Shown here: positions 1-8,674 of the stretch, piece by piece
Position numbering within the stretch: position 1 is the stretch's first letter
How the letters are laid out: every line of letters begins with the position of its first letter
Origin: Gammaproteobacteria bacterium
GTDB taxonomy: Bacteria; Pseudomonadota; Gammaproteobacteria; Steroidobacterales; PWYM01
Direction: 5' to 3'
Length of the DNA: 56,498 nt
NCBI GenBank assembly: GCA_007693855.1
Contig: RECU01000045.1
Span: forward strand, 78,536-135,033
Position numbers and translations under genes: made by a program
Notes under the pieces: model-generated
Told to the model about the DNA's origin: nothing
What the model saw: only the letters and a program-made list of their open reading frames with translations
Databases searched by the model: none

Positions 1-381
1 GGCGAGGTGCGTCTCCGTCGCCCGCGTTCGCTGGGGCAGCGCCAGTGGCGCAAGCAGCGACGTCAACCGTTCCCGGTGATCGACAGTCGCCGCGTGCAGG
101 CGCTCGACGCGGGCCCGTCCCAGCGCGCCGAGATCAGGCGCGTCATTGGCCTCGGCGAGTCGCTGGGCATGCTGCCCCAACTGCACCAGCAGGAGTTCCA
201 GCCGATCCCGCCATTCGCCAAGTGTCGCCACCGGCTCGGCAAACAGGGCGGGCACACCGTCCAGCAGCGGGAAGACCACCTGGCCGCCCTGGTTGGTCAG
301 TCCCTGCGGATCAGCGCGCAGCTGTTCCCCGGTGCGCGGACAGGCGAGGAGGTCGAGAGGCAGGCTGGTGTTTGCAGTCAT
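1..381 (-). CDS. Trm112-like domain protein, 5' part (runs off the window)
   Basis: An uninterrupted reading frame starts at the ATG at 381 and is still open at base 1, giving 127 codons. The N-terminus (MTANTSLPLDLLACPRTGEQ) has the L-L-A-C-P-x-T-G pattern of Trm112/YcaR-type zinc-ribbon-like domains, continuing with 'VVFPLLDGVPALF', the usual end of that domain at about residue 50. Only the first Cys of a possible zinc site is evident, so metal binding is unclear. After it comes a charged, Leu/Arg-rich helical stretch. In other bacteria such a domain often precedes a SAM-dependent methyltransferase; the part that would show this lies outside the window, so the fusion is inference. The frame has no stop and fits the codon use of its neighbours, unlike the opposite-strand frames here. 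Confidence 0.7.
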   Translation of the reverse strand, partial: MTANTSLPLDLLACPRTGEQLRADPQGLTNQGGQVVFPLLDGVPALFAEPVATLGEWRDRLELLLVQLGQHAQRLAEANDAPDLGALGRARVERLHAATVDHRERLTSLLAPLALPQRTRATETHLA

Positions 382-463
382 GCCGCACATTATGACCCGA
401 CCGTCACGCGCAGTGTAGCGCCATGGCCGGTCGGGCCCGGGACCGTCGGCGGCGGGCGCGACT

Positions 464-2059
464 TCAGATCGTGCCGTTGACGATCGGCTGAAAGGCGGTC
501 AACTGGTCACGCAGGGTCGGACTGCCGAGGCCATGGCCGGGGAACAGACTGGGGAAGTTCGCCTGCTCGCCGTGCAGGGCCAGGTAGTTCAGTACGGTGA
601 GTTCGACCAGCTGATTGACGTTGTTGGCGGCCGGACTCGATGCGGTCTCCACCGAACCGTCGGGCCGGAACCAGCCGATCTGCTGGTGCCTGGCCTGTTG
701 CTCCGGCGTCGCGCCCAGCAGCTGTGGTCTGCCCCCAGGGTTGTAGACCAGGAAGAACGAGGCGGCCGTGGACTGGTTATCGCTGGTCCACTCACCCTTG
801 CCGCGGCCCTGCTCGGAGTTGTCGATGACACCGTTGCTGGAAAGCGATCCGTCGCTGAACACGTACATCATCAACGGCACGTTCATGCGGGCGGCGTACT
901 CAAGACACGCGCCCATGCACCGTCCAGCGCGCAGGTCGCGGACTTCGCCGAGTGCCCGTCGGCCACCGTGGTAGTCATAACCGCCCATGGTGATGCAGCC
1001 GGCGCCGGCGAAGCCGTTCATGACCAGCTTCATGACCGATGCCGTCTTCCGGAACTCTCCGTCGCTGTTGAATTCCTGTTCGCTGAAGATCCCGTTTGGT
1101 CCGACGATGTCCGGATCAAATGCGGGGTTGAGCGAGGATGGATCACCGAATCGGTCGGCGATGTCGGCGGAGCGCAGGTAGCCGCAGCGAACCAGGTCCT
1201 TGATCACGGCATCACGTGTGATCAGACCGGTATCGACGCGGTTGAGCTTGCTGTCGCTCAGCCGATAGATCGACTCCATCACGGCGACCGCGTCATCCTG
1301 GTCCAGCAGGCCGATGAGCTTGCCGGTGTCCACCAGGCCGGTGACGTCCGTCGGTCGGTCGACCTTGGTCGGGCGTACTTCGGGGTTGATCATGGCCATT
1401 GGTGCAAGCGAATTGCCGCCGGAGTCGGTCGGCCGCGAGCCGATCAGCGTCAGCAGCGACCCGTCTGCGCCTGCGCGGTGAATTCCGTAGAGCGGGTTGT
1501 GCGGATTGTTGCCGGTGTCATTCTCCGAGCGTGCGGGGATCAGCGCGCCGTTGACGTTACCGAACCGCCCGGCAGGGAGTTTGTCGACAATACCGCGCAG
1601 GAATGCGCTGTCCGAATGGAAGGCAAGCCCCAGCCGGTCATCGATGTATGCCGCACCGGTCAGCGGGTCATTCATCCGCGGCACCATGTCGCCTGGCAGG
1701 CCCTGGCGGCTGTAGCCCTGTGTACTGATGAAATCCAGCTGTCCGCCCTGACGCCCCCCCAGGACATTCGAACCGACCATGTTGGCGCCGCCGGCAAGGT
1801 CAAAGCAGATGAAGGGGATCTTGCCGGCACCCTGGACAGCGATTCCGCAGCTTTCCGTGAGCGACCGCAGATCTGGAGACAACTGCGCCCAGGCCGCTCT
1901 CGGATTGGCGAACAGACTGAACAGCCCGGCGCCCGCGATGGTGGCCGCTCCGGTCATGAAGCCCTGTGCGATCAGCTGTCGGCGGGTGATCGGCCGGGGA
2001 TGATCCGGGTGTCGCAGTGGCGCGTACCAGTCGTTGGTGTGCCTGCTTCGCCTTGTCAT
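464..2059 (-). CDS. Tat-exported DUF1501-like protein
   Basis: 531 residues. The N-terminus carries a twin-arginine signal (ITRRQLIAQGF, about residues 24-34) followed by a hydrophobic stretch and an A-W-A cleavage-like site near residue 58, so the folded protein should go to the periplasm. The body resembles the DUF1501 family, whose members have an alkaline-phosphatase-like fold: 'ICFDLAGGANMVGS' near residue 85 and a 'GGYDYHGGR' segment resembling the G-[FY]-D-[TY]-H motif. The ATG at 2059 follows GAGG 7 nt upstream. It is the last of three minus-strand genes coding exported proteins, 35 nt after the LamG diheme lipoprotein. In Planctomycetes, DUF1501 proteins commonly sit beside secreted cytochrome-domain proteins, which matches this context. 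Substrate and activity are unknown; the family call rests on weak motif similarity. Confidence 0.7.
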   Translation of the reverse strand: MTRRSRHTNDWYAPLRHPDHPRPITRRQLIAQGFMTGAATIAGAGLFSLFANPRAAWAQLSPDLRSLTESCGIAVQGAGKIPFICFDLAGGANMVGSNVLGGRQGGQLDFISTQGYSRQGLPGDMVPRMNDPLTGAAYIDDRLGLAFHSDSAFLRGIVDKLPAGRFGNVNGALIPARSENDTGNNPHNPLYGIHRAGADGSLLTLIGSRPTDSGGNSLAPMAMINPEVRPTKVDRPTDVTGLVDTGKLIGLLDQDDAVAVMESIYRLSDSKLNRVDTGLITRDAVIKDLVRCGYLRSADIADRFGDPSSLNPAFDPDIVGPNGIFSEQEFNSDGEFRKTASVMKLVMNGFAGAGCITMGGYDYHGGRRALGEVRDLRAGRCMGACLEYAARMNVPLMMYVFSDGSLSSNGVIDNSEQGRGKGEWTSDNQSTAASFFLVYNPGGRPQLLGATPEQQARHQQIGWFRPDGSVETASSPAANNVNQLVELTVLNYLALHGEQANFPSLFPGHGLGSPTLRDQLTAFQPIVNGTI

Positions 2060-2094
2060 GGACTTGCCTCGCGCGATACGTCGATGAATGGATG

Positions 2095-4548
2095 TCAGTG
2101 AACCAGCATGGCCGCGCTGCCAAGCACAGCCGCGCAGGTGGCCTTGCCGATCACTACCGTGCGGTCAGCCGGGCAGCTGCCGCCGCAGTTGTCGAGCCGG
2201 TCGATCAGGGCGTTGAGCTCGCCGCGGATCTCCGTGGCGCTGGGTTGCTGCTCGAGGCCAAGCCCGACCATGCGTGAGATCAGCGGATCGATCAGAAGAT
2301 CACGTCCGTTTCCAGCCAGCGCTGTGCCTGGGGCCGCCGAGAAATTGAACCCCGGGAAGTAGGCGCTTCGGCGTGTCTGATCCTCGAGCAGGGCGTTGCA
2401 GTACTCGATGGCGAGCTGAGTGACCCCGATCTGGTGAGCCGATACGAAGGTGTCAATTGCGGCAATCGAGGGCAGTTGCTGGCGGACCAGCCCAAAGGTT
2501 TCCTGGATGTCACCGGTGGTCTGCGGAATGCCTGTCACCACGGACATGGTCGCGTTGATCCGATCGAAGGTGCGAATCCCGATGCGCGAGGACGGCGTTC
2601 CATCGACGACGGCCGGTGGCTGCGGCGTGGGCTCGACAATGAAATTCGTGCTTGAGCCCAGCCGTTCGAAGCTGAGGAAGAATTCATCGATGTCGGGTCC
2701 GGCTTGCAGCCCGATGACTACGGCCTGCGGGGAGAGCAGTTGTCCGAAGCCGGGTTCGTAGTCCATACCGCCGAGCTGGGTGTCGAGCTTGGCAAACGCC
2801 TGGCCGACACTGCCGACGCTGCCGTTGACCCCGACCCGAAGGCCCTGTAGCGGAATACCTGCAGGTGCGGTATCGCTGCCCAGGACGATGAATCGTGGTT
2901 CAGCGAACAGGTAGGCATAGCTGTCGAACTGGCTGACCTCGATCAGGATATAGCTGTCAGCCTGGCCCACATGCTCGCTGACGTTGAAGAGCAGGAAGAA
3001 CTTCTCGCCCACGCCTGCTTCGGTGTTCTGCTCGATCTGTTCGGGCGTCAGTGCGCGGTTGTGGACCGCCACCAGGCGCAGCACACCCTCCCAGGGGGCG
3101 TCACCCGAAGGCTCGTTTCCAAGCACGAAAGCGAAACTGTCATCCCAGTCGTTCAGACTGCCACCGCCGCTGGGATCGGTCATGACTACGAGGTTGCCGT
3201 TGACAAAGATCTGTCGGCCGCCGACCGGATCGAAAGTGACCACCACATGCTGAAGGGTCGCTTGCAGCACCTCGTCGGCATCGCGGGTAGACAGGGCAGG
3301 CATCCCGTTGACGTCGGTCGTATCGCTCCGATTGAGGAAATCGTAGTTGTACATGGTCTGGCCGAGCGTGAAGTTACGGGCCATGGCGCCCGCCGAGTAA
3401 CTGACGATAGGCACCTCTTCCTGGTTGACATTGCCGGGAACGACCCAAGCCTCGATGGAGTACTCACCGGTGGCGCGAATCAGGTCATAGAGCTTGCGGC
3501 TGGCGGCAACACTCCCCTGGGCCTTACCTCCGCGCAGGTCGATGCCCCATCCGCCGAACCAGTCGAAATCGCCACTCAGGGTGAGATCGAGCGCTGGTTG
3601 CACGCCGCTGGTATCGAAGGCGCGGTTGCCACGGCCTTCCTTGAACTCCCAGAAACCGATCTGCGCCGCCTCATAGCGATTGCCGCCAGCGGCCACGATG
3701 CCGTCGGGCAGGCCGAGTGCCATGCTGACCACCAGGGAAGGATCGACCTGGCTGACCGGGATCATCGCCGCCATTGCCGCGATGGCATCCTCGAGGGCCT
3801 GACCATCATTACGGCAGTCGCCGCTCCAGCAGTTGTGGAACTCGTCACCGACGCGGACAACGAAACGCGAAATTCCGGGTGAATCGAGATTGATACGACT
3901 CCGGGCGGCGTTGTAAGCCGTGATGACGTCGCCATCGGCGAAAAAGGGTGCGACGCCGTTGGCGACCGAGCCGCTATGGCAGTCGGCGCAGAAGTCGCGG
4001 AGCAGGGGGAAGACGGTGGTCTGGAACGGCCCCGGATCGGCCGGCATCACGCGGCTGTCGGCCACTGTTCTCTGCACGGGAGGCACGAGCTCGATCTCGC
4101 GTCCCTGGTTGCCGTCACCGCCTGACCAGTTGCCGATCCAGGTGGTCATGATGTCGGCACACGCCTGGGTGCTCTCCAGCCAGCAGTTGTGTCCGTTCGC
4201 GACCATGCTCACCAGGACCGAGTCGCCCGGTGAGGTCAGGTTGACCAGCCCACCGACATCCTGATAAGCCAGGTTGACGTCATCGGTACGGGCGAATGTC
4301 GGCAGGGTGCCCCCGGTGCCGTGACAGTTTCCGCAGGTGTTCAGCGTGTTGACGTTTTCCCACAGATGCGTACGAAAAGCCTGTACTTCGGCGGTGGCGG
4401 GGGGGGGGCCGGCGTAGCCACCACTGCCAGGTGGCGCGACGATCGGGTTACTTTGGGTCTCCACGTCGCTGCCGCAGGCGGCGAGCAACGCGAGGGTGGC
4501 GCCGAGTGCGGCGGTTCGCAGATGCGATGTACGGCTCATCATGCTCAT
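2095..4548 (-). CDS. LamG-domain lipoprotein with two haem c motifs
   Basis: 817 residues from the ATG at 4548; further ATGs follow at 4542 and 4539. A signal peptide ends in the lipobox LLAAC, so the protein is probably a lipid-anchored periplasmic or surface protein. Two c-type haem motifs are visible: CGNCH at residue 72 and CADCH at residue 187, inside cytochrome-c-like segments. Residues about 365-515 form a LamG/concanavalin-like region (YSIEAWV, HVVVTFD, VAVHNRALTPEQI). The C-terminal 300 residues match nothing I recognise. Just after the lipobox, a run of ten identical bases (4399-4408) encodes Pro-Pro-Pro. The gene lies 22 nt after the monoheme protein and 35 nt before the Tat-exported protein, so one transcript is likely. 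A role as an electron-carrying surface protein that binds a polymer or partner through LamG is inference. Confidence 0.8.
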   Translation of the reverse strand: MSMMSRTSHLRTAALGATLALLAACGSDVETQSNPIVAPPGSGGYAGPPPATAEVQAFRTHLWENVNTLNTCGNCHGTGGTLPTFARTDDVNLAYQDVGGLVNLTSPGDSVLVSMVANGHNCWLESTQACADIMTTWIGNWSGGDGNQGREIELVPPVQRTVADSRVMPADPGPFQTTVFPLLRDFCADCHSGSVANGVAPFFADGDVITAYNAARSRINLDSPGISRFVVRVGDEFHNCWSGDCRNDGQALEDAIAAMAAMIPVSQVDPSLVVSMALGLPDGIVAAGGNRYEAAQIGFWEFKEGRGNRAFDTSGVQPALDLTLSGDFDWFGGWGIDLRGGKAQGSVAASRKLYDLIRATGEYSIEAWVVPGNVNQEEVPIVSYSAGAMARNFTLGQTMYNYDFLNRSDTTDVNGMPALSTRDADEVLQATLQHVVVTFDPVGGRQIFVNGNLVVMTDPSGGGSLNDWDDSFAFVLGNEPSGDAPWEGVLRLVAVHNRALTPEQIEQNTEAGVGEKFFLLFNVSEHVGQADSYILIEVSQFDSYAYLFAEPRFIVLGSDTAPAGIPLQGLRVGVNGSVGSVGQAFAKLDTQLGGMDYEPGFGQLLSPQAVVIGLQAGPDIDEFFLSFERLGSSTNFIVEPTPQPPAVVDGTPSSRIGIRTFDRINATMSVVTGIPQTTGDIQETFGLVRQQLPSIAAIDTFVSAHQIGVTQLAIEYCNALLEDQTRRSAYFPGFNFSAAPGTALAGNGRDLLIDPLISRMVGLGLEQQPSATEIRGELNALIDRLDNCGGSCPADRTVVIGKATCAAVLGSAAMLVH
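4399..4408. repeat. Ten-base G:C homopolymer inside the LamG lipoprotein gene
   Basis: Ten consecutive G on the plus strand (C on the coding strand) lie about 47 codons into the lipoprotein gene, just after the lipid-attachment Cys. The reading frame is open on both sides, so the gene as given is in frame. Runs of this length are prone to slipped-strand mispairing and also to sequencing error. Confidence 0.9.
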
Positions 4549-4570
4549 GGCGGCCTGTCCTCTCTCCAGC

Positions 4571-5779
4571 TCAGTCGGCACGACAGTAGGCGGCCGTTTC
4601 GGCAAACACCTGGCGCATGCGGTAATTGCTGCCGCGGAAACTCGTCACCATGCTGGCGATCTGTTGACGGTCGGCGGCGTCGGTCGGGGATCGCAGGCAG
4701 ACGGTCCGAAAGACTTTCTCGACCTGGCACTGTGCAAAGGCCTGGCTGTTCGCCAGTTCCTCGCCCATCGACTTGGCGCCATACCCCTCGCCCGTGCGAC
4801 CCGGATCCCATCCGAGCAGGGCGTTCTGCCCTTCCCGCCAGTAGTTGGCCCAGCTGGCATCCGTGGTCACGAAACCGAAGGGGAAGGTATCGGCATTGTT
4901 GAAATACTTCGGTCTGACCTGACCTGCCGAGTAGACGATCCGACGGGCGCTTTCATCCCAGTCGTAGTAGGCGTACGCCTGGGCCAGTGGATCCATGCCA
5001 GTGTGGCAACTCACGCAGTTGTTCAGGAACAGACGGCTGTCGCCCCCCGGGCTGCGCGAGACGTCCTGGCGGATACGGTCAGGCGAGCGTGTCGTGTCTG
5101 CCAGCTGCTCGAGATCCCGACACATATGTGCCATCAGCGTAAAACGCAGCATCGCCCGATTGGTGCCAGCGATGAAGAACGCTTCCGCGGCGGCACGCGT
5201 GGTCATGACCCCGGCTGTCGCCTCCGGCGGCAGGTCGGTCATGGCTGACTGGCTTCGCTGCTCGAGGTTTTCCATCAGGTTGACGTTCCGCCGCTCCAGC
5301 TCTTCGTAGTGCGCATTGCTGGTCATGGAGTAGGCCGGGATGCCAGCCAGGCCGTCGCGGCCTACGTAGACGATGTCCGCAGACAGCAGCTGGTTGAATG
5401 GCACATCGTCGCGAACCATGCCGATCACGGTCGCGATGTAATCGTTCAGTGGTACGAAGACATCTTCTTCCCGGTTGGTCCAGGGTGCTGCCCAGTTTTT
5501 CAGGGTGACGTCATAGAACGCGCGGTTCTCCATCGCCACATAGGCCGCGCCGATGGCGTCGCCACTGTTGATGAGGCTTGTCATCTGGTCCAGTACGGCA
5601 CTTGTCGGAGGTACGCCGGCAAGACGGTCATGAATGCGACGTGCTTCATCGCGCGGCGTCGCAAACGCCTGCACGATCAGTGCCAGTGCGAGATACACGC
5701 CCAATGCGAGTACCGCCGTGGACAGTCTGCCCCGGGGCCATCGCGTCGTCGTCCGGAGCTCATGCATGCCAGCTGTCAC
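4571..5779 (-). CDS. Membrane-anchored protein with one haem c motif
   Basis: 402 residues, starting at the GTG at 5779, which follows GAGGTGA with good spacing; an ATG four codons later is the alternative. One transmembrane or uncleaved signal segment (STAVLALGVYLALALIVQAF) lies near residues 20-40, placing the rest in the periplasm. A single haem motif, CVSCH, is at residue 255, followed by 'TGMDPLAQAYAYYDWDE', the G-M-D-P-L context of DUF1585/DUF1588-like and related secreted cytochrome-domain proteins. The C-terminus has three more Cys, two of them in CQVEKVFRTVC. It is the first gene of the minus-strand trio and is divergent from the HzsA-like gene across 200 bp. Electron transfer with the LamG protein downstream is inferred from the shared operon. 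Confidence 0.8.
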   Translation of the reverse strand: MTAGMHELRTTTRWPRGRLSTAVLALGVYLALALIVQAFATPRDEARRIHDRLAGVPPTSAVLDQMTSLINSGDAIGAAYVAMENRAFYDVTLKNWAAPWTNREEDVFVPLNDYIATVIGMVRDDVPFNQLLSADIVYVGRDGLAGIPAYSMTSNAHYEELERRNVNLMENLEQRSQSAMTDLPPEATAGVMTTRAAAEAFFIAGTNRAMLRFTLMAHMCRDLEQLADTTRSPDRIRQDVSRSPGGDSRLFLNNCVSCHTGMDPLAQAYAYYDWDESARRIVYSAGQVRPKYFNNADTFPFGFVTTDASWANYWREGQNALLGWDPGRTGEGYGAKSMGEELANSQAFAQCQVEKVFRTVCLRSPTDAADRQQIASMVTSFRGSNYRMRQVFAETAAYCRAD

Positions 5780-5979
5780 GTCGATTCACCTCGTGTCGAA
5801 TTGGGCTTGCCACAGACTGGAGTCCATTAAGCAAACGCAACTGCTGGTGGTTCTGTGACCGAGTTAACGTTTCTTCAGATCGCCATGGGGTTAAGTAAAA
5901 CGGCCGCTGTCTGAAGCGTTTTCCACGGTTCAGACTTCAGTCGTCGACGCAACGGCCGATAACTGAAGGGGCGACTAGG
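5780..5979. promoter_or_regulatory. Divergent intergenic region with CTTCAG/CTGAAG repeats
   Basis: These 200 bp separate the two divergent haem-protein operons and should hold both promoters. The hexamer CTTCAG or its complement CTGAAG occurs four times, at 5873-5878, 5911-5916, 5935-5940 and 5963-5968, in alternating orientation. The middle two lie in an inverted repeat, GTCTGAA (5909-5915) and TTCAGAC (5929-5935), with 13 nt between the arms. This looks like a binding-site array for a dimeric regulator controlling both operons; no regulator gene lies beside it. I see no convincing -35/-10 pair. Confidence 0.45.
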
Positions 5980-8667
5980 ATGCACGCGATGAAACCGATT
6001 CCGGGTGACTCGATGACCAAACGGATCACGCACACTAAAGCCGCAGCGATACTGTGCGCGATTGCGCTGGCTGGCTGCGGGGGTGAAGACGGCATCGGGC
6101 TTGCCGGCGGGCAGGGACCCGATCCGGTGGTTGTGGACGTCCCGATCGCCTACGTTCAGCGTCCGGTCCCGGTTGGGGCGCAGGGCATGCTGACGAACAC
6201 CGATGCGCGTCGACTGTTGGATCGTTTCGAATTGGGTGCGGATCTCATCATTCGGGAAAGGGCTTCACCCTCTGCCGCTGAAATCAACGTCACCGGGGCA
6301 CTGACTGAAGGCCTTTACGACATTCGTGATGTCAGCGTCTCATGGGACGGCGAGCGACTGCTGTTCTCGATGCGTGGCCCCTTTATAGCGGGTGCAGATC
6401 TGGAGGATCAGCCGACCTGGAATATCTGGGAATACCATCGTATCGATGAGCGCCTTCGCCGGATCATCACCTCGGAGTTGACCGCGGAATTAGGGCATGA
6501 TCTGGCACCTCATTATCTACCCGATGGCCGGATCATCTTCACATCCACCCGGCAGCGGGGTGGCAAGGCGATGCTGCTCGACGAGGGTAAGCCACAATTC
6601 GATGCCCTGGATGAGAATTTCAATGAACCGGCGTTTGTGCTGCACGTCATGAACGAAGACGGCAGCGAAATACGCCAGGTGTCTTTCAACCAGAGCCACG
6701 ACTTTTCGCCAAGTGTCCTGTCCAACGGTCAGGTGGTGTTCAGCCGCTGGGACCGTTACGGCTCCCGTAACGAAATCAGCCTCTATCGTATGAACCCCGA
6801 TGGTACCGGGCTCGAGCTGCTGTACGGGAAAAACAGCCGAGGTACGGGACAGGGCGGCACGGACGTGCACTTTCTGAAGCCGCGTCAGTTGCCCGATGGC
6901 CGGATTCTTGCACTCGCTCAGCCTTTTCAGACGAGTTATCTGGGGGGCGACCTGGTCCTGATCGATGTTGCGAACTACGTCGAGAATACCCAGCCGACCG
7001 CCGCCAATATCGGTGTCCTGAGTGGCCCGGCCCAGCAGTCTGGGACCGCTAACGTGGTGACACCGGGCGTGGGCCTTTCCCCCGGTGGGCAGTACAGCGC
7101 AGCATGGCCACTTGAGGACGGCACCGATCGAATGTTCGTGAGCTGGAGTCAGTGCCGGCTGATGGAGAACGGACGGATCGTGCCGTGTACGCCGGAGCGT
7201 CTGGAAGACCCTGCCGCCGTGCCCGCGCCGCCACTCTACGGGATCTGGATTTACGACCGACGTGAGGATACCCAGCTCCCAGTGCTGCTGCCGCGCGAAG
7301 GCGTGGTGTACTCGGAGGTCGTGGCGATGCAGGCGCGGCCCTTGCCCGGCATCGTTTTCGATCAGCTTGCCAGTGGTCAGGCGGACAGCCGGCTCGCCGA
7401 GCAGGGCCTTGGACTGCTGAACATTCGCAGCGTCCACGATGTACTCGGCGAAGACGTATCCGGCCCGGGCATCGAGGTTCTGGCGGATCCGGCGCAGCGC
7501 GGTTTTGCCGATCGACCGGTGGCGTGGCTTCGCGTGCTCAAGGCGGTCTCGATCCCTGATGAGGATGTGCGTGATTTCAACCGAGGCGCGGCCTTCGGCC
7601 GTGGTGGTGCGCGCGGTGGCATGCGCGAGATCATCGGCTATGCGCCGATCGAACCGGACGGCTCGGTCGTGGTGGCGGTGCCAGCGGATGTGCCCCTGTC
7701 GCTGTCAGTGCTCGATGGCGCGGGGCAGCGCGTTCGGGCTCGCCACCAGAACTGGTTGCAGGTCAGGCCCGGGCAGACCCTGAGCTGCAACGGCTGCCAC
7801 CAGCCAGGCACCGGACTGTCCCACGGGCGCCTGGATGCGTTCGACAGCGCCTGGGCAGGTGCGCCGTCGTCGAGTGTGCCGTTTCCGAACACGCAAGGGT
7901 CGTTGTTCGCCGATTTCGGCGAGACTATGGCCGAGGTCAAGGCCCGCATCAGCTGCGGCGTGGACGACTGTGCCGCCATCCGACCGAGCGTCGATGTGAT
8001 CTACGAGGACATCTGGACCGATCCTGTGGCTGCAGGCCGCGAACCCGATCCCTCGATTGCGTGGCGCTATGAAGACCTGGAGACGCCGGCGCCGGTGAGC
8101 GAGGCCTGCATGCAGCGGTGGACCGCCAGCTGCCGCACGGTGATCAATTACGAGACACATATCCAGCCGCTCTGGGAACTGGATCGTCAGGTGCTCGACG
8201 ATGATGGCGTCACGATACTGGTCGATCGGACCTGTACCAGCTGTCATTCCCGCACTGATGCCATGGGCGTGACCCAGCTCCCTGCCGCCCAGCTGGAGTT
8301 GACTGGCGACCCATCGCCTGCGCAGGCCCTGCAGTTCCGCTCCTATCGCGAGCTGTTGTTTCCCGACGTGCAGCTGGAGTTGGTGGAAGGGGCGCTGCAG
8401 ATCCGGCTGGTGGAACAGATCGATCCTGCCACAGGTCTTCCTGTGGTCGATGAGGAGACCGGCGAACCGATTCTTGTGACCGTCGGCGTGCAGCCCTCGA
8501 TGAGCGCTGCCGGGGCACGGGCCTCCGGACGCTTTCTGGGGATGTTCGCACCCGGTGGTGGTCATCCGGGCTGGCTGAGCCCCGCCGAGCTTCGCCTGGT
8601 GACCGAGTGGCTCGATATCGGGGCCCAGTACTTCAACAATCCTTTTGACGCGCCGGCGGAGGACTGA
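5980..8667 (+). CDS. HzsA-like beta-propeller lipoprotein with two haem c motifs
   Basis: 895 residues from the ATG at 5980, which has AAGGGG about 8 nt upstream; the ATG at 6013 would give a shorter, more typical signal peptide. The signal ends in the lipobox ALAGC, so the protein is lipidated. Residues about 100-350 have TolB/WD40-like propeller repeats (HVMNEDGSEIRQVSFN, LYRMNPDGTGLELLYG, 'LPDGRI' turns). Two haem motifs follow: C603-NG-C606-H607 and C752-TS-C755-H756, the second followed by a conserved-looking D-A-M-G. This arrangement matches proteins annotated as HzsA-related after the hydrazine synthase alpha subunit, but nothing here suggests anammox; no other hydrazine genes are present. 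The SH3/barrel gene follows after 7 nt. A periplasmic or surface electron-transfer role is inference. Confidence 0.75.
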   Translation: MHAMKPIPGDSMTKRITHTKAAAILCAIALAGCGGEDGIGLAGGQGPDPVVVDVPIAYVQRPVPVGAQGMLTNTDARRLLDRFELGADLIIRERASPSAAEINVTGALTEGLYDIRDVSVSWDGERLLFSMRGPFIAGADLEDQPTWNIWEYHRIDERLRRIITSELTAELGHDLAPHYLPDGRIIFTSTRQRGGKAMLLDEGKPQFDALDENFNEPAFVLHVMNEDGSEIRQVSFNQSHDFSPSVLSNGQVVFSRWDRYGSRNEISLYRMNPDGTGLELLYGKNSRGTGQGGTDVHFLKPRQLPDGRILALAQPFQTSYLGGDLVLIDVANYVENTQPTAANIGVLSGPAQQSGTANVVTPGVGLSPGGQYSAAWPLEDGTDRMFVSWSQCRLMENGRIVPCTPERLEDPAAVPAPPLYGIWIYDRREDTQLPVLLPREGVVYSEVVAMQARPLPGIVFDQLASGQADSRLAEQGLGLLNIRSVHDVLGEDVSGPGIEVLADPAQRGFADRPVAWLRVLKAVSIPDEDVRDFNRGAAFGRGGARGGMREIIGYAPIEPDGSVVVAVPADVPLSLSVLDGAGQRVRARHQNWLQVRPGQTLSCNGCHQPGTGLSHGRLDAFDSAWAGAPSSSVPFPNTQGSLFADFGETMAEVKARISCGVDDCAAIRPSVDVIYEDIWTDPVAAGREPDPSIAWRYEDLETPAPVSEACMQRWTASCRTVINYETHIQPLWELDRQVLDDDGVTILVDRTCTSCHSRTDAMGVTQLPAAQLELTGDPSPAQALQFRSYRELLFPDVQLELVEGALQIRLVEQIDPATGLPVVDEETGEPILVTVGVQPSMSAAGARASGRFLGMFAPGGGHPGWLSPAELRLVTEWLDIGAQYFNNPFDAPAED

Positions 8668-8674
8668 GTCTCCC

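Noticed and set aside
533-2101. A 522-codon plus-strand open frame antisense to the Tat-exported protein gene
   Set aside because: It has no signal, no recognisable domain and a composition typical of the reverse complement of GC-rich coding DNA; the minus-strand frame carries a Tat signal and a ribosome site.
5980-8667. Reading the HzsA-like protein as evidence of anammox metabolism
   Set aside because: No other hydrazine synthase subunit, hydrazine dehydrogenase or anammox marker is present, and the rest of the window is gammaproteobacterial.
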